A DNA stretch of 58,396 nucleotides, taken from contig NZ_JBEXCV010000044.1 of assembly GCF_040605455.1 (NCBI RefSeq), positions 1 to 58,396 of the forward strand, read 5' to 3'. Both the position numbers and the translations under genes were made by a program. Of the stretch, positions 54,129-58,396 are shown piece after piece (within the stretch, counting starts at the first letter, position 1; every line of letters starts with the position of its first letter). The notes below the pieces were generated by a model. That model worked only from the letters and a program-made list of their open reading frames with translations. It did no database searches and was not told the DNA's origin. Origin of the DNA: Embleya sp040605455 (GTDB taxonomy: Bacteria > Actinomycetota > Actinomycetes > Streptomycetales > Streptomycetaceae).

Positions 54129-55525
54129 GGTGGGCGGTGAGTTGGTAGGGCGGTGGGTCGGTGTCGGCGCGGCGGGCTTTCGGCCGACCGCGCCGGGGTC
54201 CGGCTGTTGCTCGGGTTGCTCGAACTGCTCGGGTCGTTCCGATTGATCGGGTCGTCGCGGCTGCTTCGGCACGTGGTGTGCCGGTGCGGTCCCAGCCGAG
54301 TCGCCCCACCGCGCGGCGCAGGCGCTTGAGGTCGCGCAGGCGGCGTTCGTAGCCGGCGCCGATCACGATCAGGAGCAGGCCCGCCGTGCCGAGGACGGCC
54401 CAGCGCGGCACCGCGTCGTACACCGGCGCCAGGTGCGGCAGCAGGTGCACCAGCCCGACCGTGGCCGGCACAGCCGCGCCCGGGACCGGCACCGTCGAGG
54501 CACCCGCGTGCGCTGCGGTCATCGCCGCGTCGACGCCGCCGAGGGCGTCGGCGAAGGCGGCTGCGAGCGGCCGGATCAGGTGGCGGGCCGGGAGCGGAGT
54601 GTGTTGCTCCGGTTGGTCGGTCGGGCCGTCGCCGACGGCGCGGGCCGCCGGAGCGGCGTACGGGTTGTCGGCGTCGGCGTCGTGCGGTGGGTGGGCCGAG
54701 GCGTTCGGGACATCCGGGGTGCTCGTGGGGCTCGGGGTGCTTTCGGAGGGACTGCTCGGAGCTGTGCCGGCCTGCCGTGTCGGCGGGGTGGTCGCTTGGA
54801 TCGGGTCGGAGAGATTGGCGGTGTCTTGTGCCGATACGTGATCGTCGGCCGCCACCGTGTGCTCCGGGGCGGTCGCCGGGCTCGGCTCGGGCGCGGGGCG
54901 TCCCGGCGACAGGACGGCGGTGATCGTGAGGCCGCCGGCGACGATCGCCCAGACCACGATCGAGGTCAGCGGGTGCGCCGTCGCCCACACCAGGGCCGAT
55001 ACGCCGTGCGCCAGACCGACGAGGGGCAGCAACGGCCGTACCCGCCAGGCGCAGCCCCAGCCGGCGGCCACCACCGGATGCCGGCCGAGCGCCGCCCACA
55101 AGGGCAGATCCAGGGCCGGCGGCAGGTACGAGCACCGCGAGGGGCCCGGCCCGGAAGTCGCGCGGCACCGCGAACAGCGGAGCCATCGCGACCAGGACCA
55201 CGAACAGCAGACCGACGCCCGTCCACGCGAGCGGCAGATCCGACTCCTCGCCTACGGGCCGGGTGGCGAGCAGCACGGCCGTGGCCGCGAGCGAGCCGGC
55301 CATCGCGCTTGCGGACGCCAGGTGCCGCACCACGGGAGCCCGACGCAGGACGAACGCGATCCCGCCGGCGATCGCGGCGAGTCCCAGCATGGTGCCCGCC
55401 GACGCGTCGCTCGCGCCTTCGGCGAAGGTCAGGGTCACGGCGGTCAGGCAGTGGCAGAGCACGCCGACCTCGGCGACGATCCGCAGGCCGCGCGCGGCCT
55501 CGGCGTAGACCCGGCGCAGCAGCAC
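54121..55525 (-). pseudogene. Multi-pass membrane protein, frameshifted near 55129
   Basis: Two minus-strand frames make one sensible protein. From GTG 55525 (VLLRRVYAEAARGL) four membrane segments are encoded to about 55130, ending GPLAVL. Codon bias and hydrophobicity then move to another frame, continuing as YLPPALDLPLWAALGRHP from 55128 to the stop at 54121. Omitting the single base at 55129 would join them (about 467 residues). The second part has two membrane segments, a ~90-residue Pro/Thr/Ser-rich stretch, another membrane segment (AVLGTAGLLLIVIGAGY) and a basic tail. No family was recognised. It may be a decaying gene or a sequencing error. A separate gene starting at ATG 55101 is possible but would start mid-domain. 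Confidence 0.55.
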
Positions 55526-55697
55526 GACGTCCGCCGCCCGCGGCGACGGCGCCCGGCCAGGCCGCCCGGGACGAGGGCGGGCGCCGCCCCGGCAACGGCC
55601 GCCCGGTCGACACGAGATCGAGGCGCGAGAGGTGGTGTCGTAGGCTCGCCGTGCCGGTCGGAACACGGGCCGGTCGCGACGAGGACCAGGAGCAGCG

Positions 55698-56906
55698 ATG
55701 AGTACCGGATCCCGACCCCGTGTCGTCCTCGGCGTCGCCGGCGGCATCGCCGCGTACAAGGCGTGCGAACTGCTGCGCAGGTTGACCGAGTCCGGGCACG
55801 AGGTCCGGGTCGTGCCGACCGCCTCCGCGCTCAACTTCGTCGGCGCGGCCACGTGGTCGGCGCTGTCCGGGCAGCCCGTGGCCACCGGGGTGTGGGATGC
55901 GGTGCACGAGGTCCCGCACGTACGGATCGGCCAGAACGCGGACATCGTCGTGGTCGCTCCGGCGACTGCCGACCTGCTCGCCAAGGCCGCGCACGGCCTC
56001 GCCGACGACCTGCTCACCAACACGCTGCTCACCGCGCGATGTCCGGTGATCTTCGCCCCGGCGATGCACACCGAGATGTGGGAGCACCCGGCCACGGTGG
56101 AGAACGTCGCGACGCTGCGCCGACGCGGCGCGATCGTGATCGAGCCGGCGGTGGGCCGGCTGACCGGCAAGGACACCGGCAAGGGGCGGCTGCCCGATCC
56201 GGAACAGATCTTCCAGGTGGTCCGGCGTACCCTCGTGCGCGGAGTGACCGTGCCCGACCTGGTCGGCCGGCACGTGGTGGTCACCGCCGGCGGCACCCGC
56301 GAGCCGCTGGACCCGGTCCGCTTCCTCGGCAACCGCTCGTCCGGCAAGCAGGGCTACGCGCTCGCCCGCACCGCGATCGCGCGCGGTGCGCGAGTGACCC
56401 TGATCGAGGCCAACACCGGCCTGCCGGACCCGGCCGGGGCCGATGTGGTGCACGCGGGCACCGCACTCGATCTGCGCGACGCGGTGCTCAAGGCGGCGGA
56501 GGACGCGGACTGCGTGGTGATGGCCGCGGCCGTCGCGGACTTCCGCCCGGCGACCCGGGTCGACGGCAAGATCAAGAAGACGGACGCGGAGCCGGAGCCG
56601 ATCGCGCTGGTCAAGAACCCGGACATCCTCGCCGAACTCGCCCGCGACCGGCTCCGGCCCGGCCAGGTCGTGGTCGGCTTCGCCGCGGAGACCGACGACG
56701 TACTCGCCAACGGCCGCGCGAAACTCGCCCGCAAGGGCTGCGATCTGCTCGTGGTCAACCGGGTGGGCGAGGAACTGACCTTCGGCACCGACGTGAACGA
56801 GGCGATCGTGCTGGCCGCCGACGGGAGTGAAACGCCGGTTCCGCACGGTCCGAAAGAGGACCTGGCGGACGTGGTGTGGGACCTCGTCGTGCCCCGTTTC
56901 GCCTAG
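55698..56906 (+). CDS. coaBC: Bifunctional phosphopantothenoylcysteine decarboxylase/synthase
   Basis: A 402-residue fusion making 4'-phosphopantetheine precursors for CoA. The CoaC flavoprotein half (1-185) opens with VVLGVAGGIAAYKACELLRRL and has the catalytic-type His in HEVPHV and PAMHTEMW. The CoaB half (190-402) shows VTAGGTREPLDPVRF, NRSSGKQG, AAAVADFRP and KIKK. ATG 55698 is the start. It precedes metK, as in streptomycetes. Confidence 0.96.
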   Translation: MSTGSRPRVVLGVAGGIAAYKACELLRRLTESGHEVRVVPTASALNFVGAATWSALSGQPVATGVWDAVHEVPHVRIGQNADIVVVAPATADLLAKAAHGLADDLLTNTLLTARCPVIFAPAMHTEMWEHPATVENVATLRRRGAIVIEPAVGRLTGKDTGKGRLPDPEQIFQVVRRTLVRGVTVPDLVGRHVVVTAGGTREPLDPVRFLGNRSSGKQGYALARTAIARGARVTLIEANTGLPDPAGADVVHAGTALDLRDAVLKAAEDADCVVMAAAVADFRPATRVDGKIKKTDAEPEPIALVKNPDILAELARDRLRPGQVVVGFAAETDDVLANGRAKLARKGCDLLVVNRVGEELTFGTDVNEAIVLAADGSETPVPHGPKEDLADVVWDLVVPRFA

Positions 56907-56915
56907 TTCTCGTGT

Positions 56916-56960
56916 CCCGTTTCGACGGGTTCGTCGTTCGATTCGAACGCGCGATCGCGC
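56916..56960. promoter_or_regulatory. Cluster of palindromes between coaBC and metK
   Basis: CCCGT-TTCG-ACGGG (56916-56929) is a tetraloop hairpin 10 bp after coaBC and could terminate it. CGTTCGATTCGAACG (56935-56949) is a 15-bp palindrome and GCGCGATCGCGC (56949-56960) a 12-bp palindrome. They lie 180-200 bp before metK in the 231-bp gap. TAAACT at 57037 could be the metK -10. No SAM riboswitch was recognised. Confidence 0.5.
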
Positions 56961-57137
56961 CAGGTTCACACAAAGTGAGCAACGCCACGCCGTCCATGTC
57001 CTGGGACACCCCGTCCCTCGGCGGGGGTCTGGGGGATAAACTCGGGCCCAGTATTCGGTGGACCCGCCCGTCCCGACCTGTCCGGACGGCCCGGGTCCAT
57101 CTGCCAGCCAGCAGCCGCTGCAACCCCAGGGAGCGAT

Positions 57138-58331
57138 GTGTCCCGCCGTCTGTTCACCTCTGAGTCCGTGACCGAAGGTCACCCGGACAAGATCGCCGAC
57201 CAGATCAGCGATTCCATCCTGGACGCGCTCCTCAAGGAAGACCCCAAGAGTCGGGTCGCCGTCGAGACGCTGATCACCACCGGCCAGGTGCACGTGGCCG
57301 GCGAGGTCACGACGCAGGGCTACGCCGACATTCCCACGATCGTGCGCGAGCGCGTCCTGGAGATCGGCTACGACAGCTCGAAGAAGGGCTTCGACGGCGC
57401 CTCGTGTGGCGTCTCGGTGTCCATCGGCGCGCAGTCGGCCGACATCGCCCAGGGCGTCGACACGGCGTACGAGAACCGGGTCGACGGCGACGAGGACGAG
57501 CTGGACCGCCAGGGTGCGGGCGACCAGGGCCTGATGTTCGGTTACGCGTGCGACGACACGCCCGAGCTGATGCCGCTGCCGATCACGCTCGCCCACCGGC
57601 TGGCCAAGCGCCTGGCCGACGTGCGCAAGAACGGGACCATTCCCTACCTGCGCCCGGACGGAAAGACCCAGGTCACCATCGAGTACGACGGCGACCGCCC
57701 GATCCGCCTCGACACGGTCGTGGTCTCGTCGCAGCACGCGGCCGACATCGACCTGGACTCGCTGCTCGCGCCGGACATCCGCGAGTACGTGGTGGAGCCG
57801 GAGCTGGGCGGCCTGGGCATCGAGACCGAGGGCTACCGCCTTCTGGTCAACCCGACCGGCCGGTTCGAGATCGGCGGCCCGATGGGCGACGCCGGGCTGA
57901 CCGGTCGCAAGATCATCATCGACACGTACGGCGGCATGGCCCGGCACGGTGGCGGCGCGTTCTCGGGCAAGGACCCGTCGAAGGTGGACCGCTCCGCCGC
58001 GTACGCGATGCGCTGGGTGGCCAAGAACGTGGTGGCCGCCGGGCTCGCCCGTCGCTGCGAGGTGCAGGTCGCGTACGCGATCGGCAAGGCCGCGCCGGTC
58101 GGCCTGTTCGTGGAGACCTTCGGCACCGAGTCGGTGCCGGTGGAGACCATCCAGGCTGCCGTGGGCACCGTGTTCGACCTGCGCCCGGCCGCGATCATCC
58201 GGGACCTGGACCTGCTCCGCCCGATCTACGCGCAGACCGCCGCGTACGGCCACTTCGGCCGCGACCTGCCGGACTTCACGTGGGAGCGGACCGACCGCGT
58301 GGACGCGCTCAAGGCCGCCGCGGGCGCCTGA
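57138..58331 (+). CDS. metK: S-adenosylmethionine synthetase
   Basis: Makes SAM from methionine and ATP. The 397-residue product has FTSESVTEGHPDKIADQISD at the start, GAGDQGLMFGY near residue 128 and the phosphate-binding loop GGGAFSGKDPSKVDRSAAY near residue 272. GTG 57138 has GGGAG about 6 nt upstream. The remaining 65 bp of the window after the stop show nothing recognisable. Confidence 0.97.
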   Translation: MSRRLFTSESVTEGHPDKIADQISDSILDALLKEDPKSRVAVETLITTGQVHVAGEVTTQGYADIPTIVRERVLEIGYDSSKKGFDGASCGVSVSIGAQSADIAQGVDTAYENRVDGDEDELDRQGAGDQGLMFGYACDDTPELMPLPITLAHRLAKRLADVRKNGTIPYLRPDGKTQVTIEYDGDRPIRLDTVVVSSQHAADIDLDSLLAPDIREYVVEPELGGLGIETEGYRLLVNPTGRFEIGGPMGDAGLTGRKIIIDTYGGMARHGGGAFSGKDPSKVDRSAAYAMRWVAKNVVAAGLARRCEVQVAYAIGKAAPVGLFVETFGTESVPVETIQAAVGTVFDLRPAAIIRDLDLLRPIYAQTAAYGHFGRDLPDFTWERTDRVDALKAAAGA

Positions 58332-58396
58332 GCCGCCGGCTCTCCCCGCCCTGTGATTCGCCGCCGGCCGCGGCGCGGGCCCCTCGGGGTTCGCGC

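Noticed and set aside
54068..56347. A 759-codon minus-strand open frame across coaBC
   Set aside because: Only its middle (about 55130-55525) looks coding; the upstream part is antisense to coaBC and the downstream part is out of frame with the membrane protein.
56935..56949. Possible LexA (SOS) box
   Set aside because: The actinobacterial LexA site is GAAC-N4-GTTC; here the half-sites are in the opposite order.
56907..57137. SAM riboswitch before metK
   Set aside because: No conserved SAM-I, SAM-II or SAM-IV core could be recognised by eye; a covariance search would settle it.

Overview
The window is chromosomal core DNA of a very GC-rich actinobacterium of the Streptomyces type (family Streptomycetaceae; I cannot name the genus). 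The evidence is a near-perfect BldD, a Streptomyces-type integration host factor (mihF/sIHF), frequent GTG and TTG starts, many 1-4 bp ATGA/GTGA gene overlaps, strong GC at third codon positions, and the gene order hisS-aspS ... rpsD-alaS-ruvX-mltG-aroE-aroC-aroK-aroB-aroQ ... efp-nusB ... bldD-pyr/car-mihF-gmk-rpoZ ... coaBC-metK. No rRNA, tRNA, CRISPR array, insertion sequence or integrase was seen.

Layout. (1) 1-7.1 kb: an edge-truncated HTH protein, a DUF349 protein and a membrane-anchored cyclophilin on the minus strand, diverging from a glyoxalase II-like hydrolase, hisS and aspS. (2) 7.1-16 kb: two coupled unknown genes, a VWA protein, rarA, an alpha/beta hydrolase, a ThrE-family exporter and a DUF2470 haem-utilisation-type gene preceded by an excellent iron box. 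Gene-poor stretches here carry degenerate repeats. (3) 15.8-27.3 kb: rpsD, then a plus-strand run through DUF948, alaS, ruvX, mltG and a nearly complete, translationally coupled shikimate pathway with a prepilin peptidase gene embedded in it. (4) 27.4-29.4 kb: a solitary 666-residue fusion of a trypsin-like protease to an alpha/beta hydrolase, sitting between aroQ and pepP-efp-nusB. This is the most unusual gene in the window. (5) 31.8-39.4 kb: an accessory block between nusB and bldD with two DUF202 membrane proteins, a methyltransferase, a MarR/MFS unit, a divergent TetR/MFS pair with a clear operator, and a divergent LacI/MFS pair. (6) 39.5-51.1 kb: bldD with two BldD boxes, and the complete pyrimidine operon (pyrR, pyrB, pyrC, PH-like membrane protein, carA, carB, pyrK, pyrD, pyrF) behind a PyrR-type RNA hairpin. 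(7) 51.1-58.3 kb: mihF-gmk-rpoZ, an F420-type (LLM) oxidoreductase, a frameshifted membrane protein, coaBC and metK.

Functionally the window combines translation (hisS, aspS, alaS, rpsD, efp), transcription (nusB, rpoZ, bldD), aromatic and pyrimidine biosynthesis, CoA and SAM synthesis, and DNA maintenance (rarA, ruvX, mihF). Small accessory insertions interrupt this at the natural operon breaks. Most operon ends are marked by long perfect hairpins without a U-tract, as is usual in this group.
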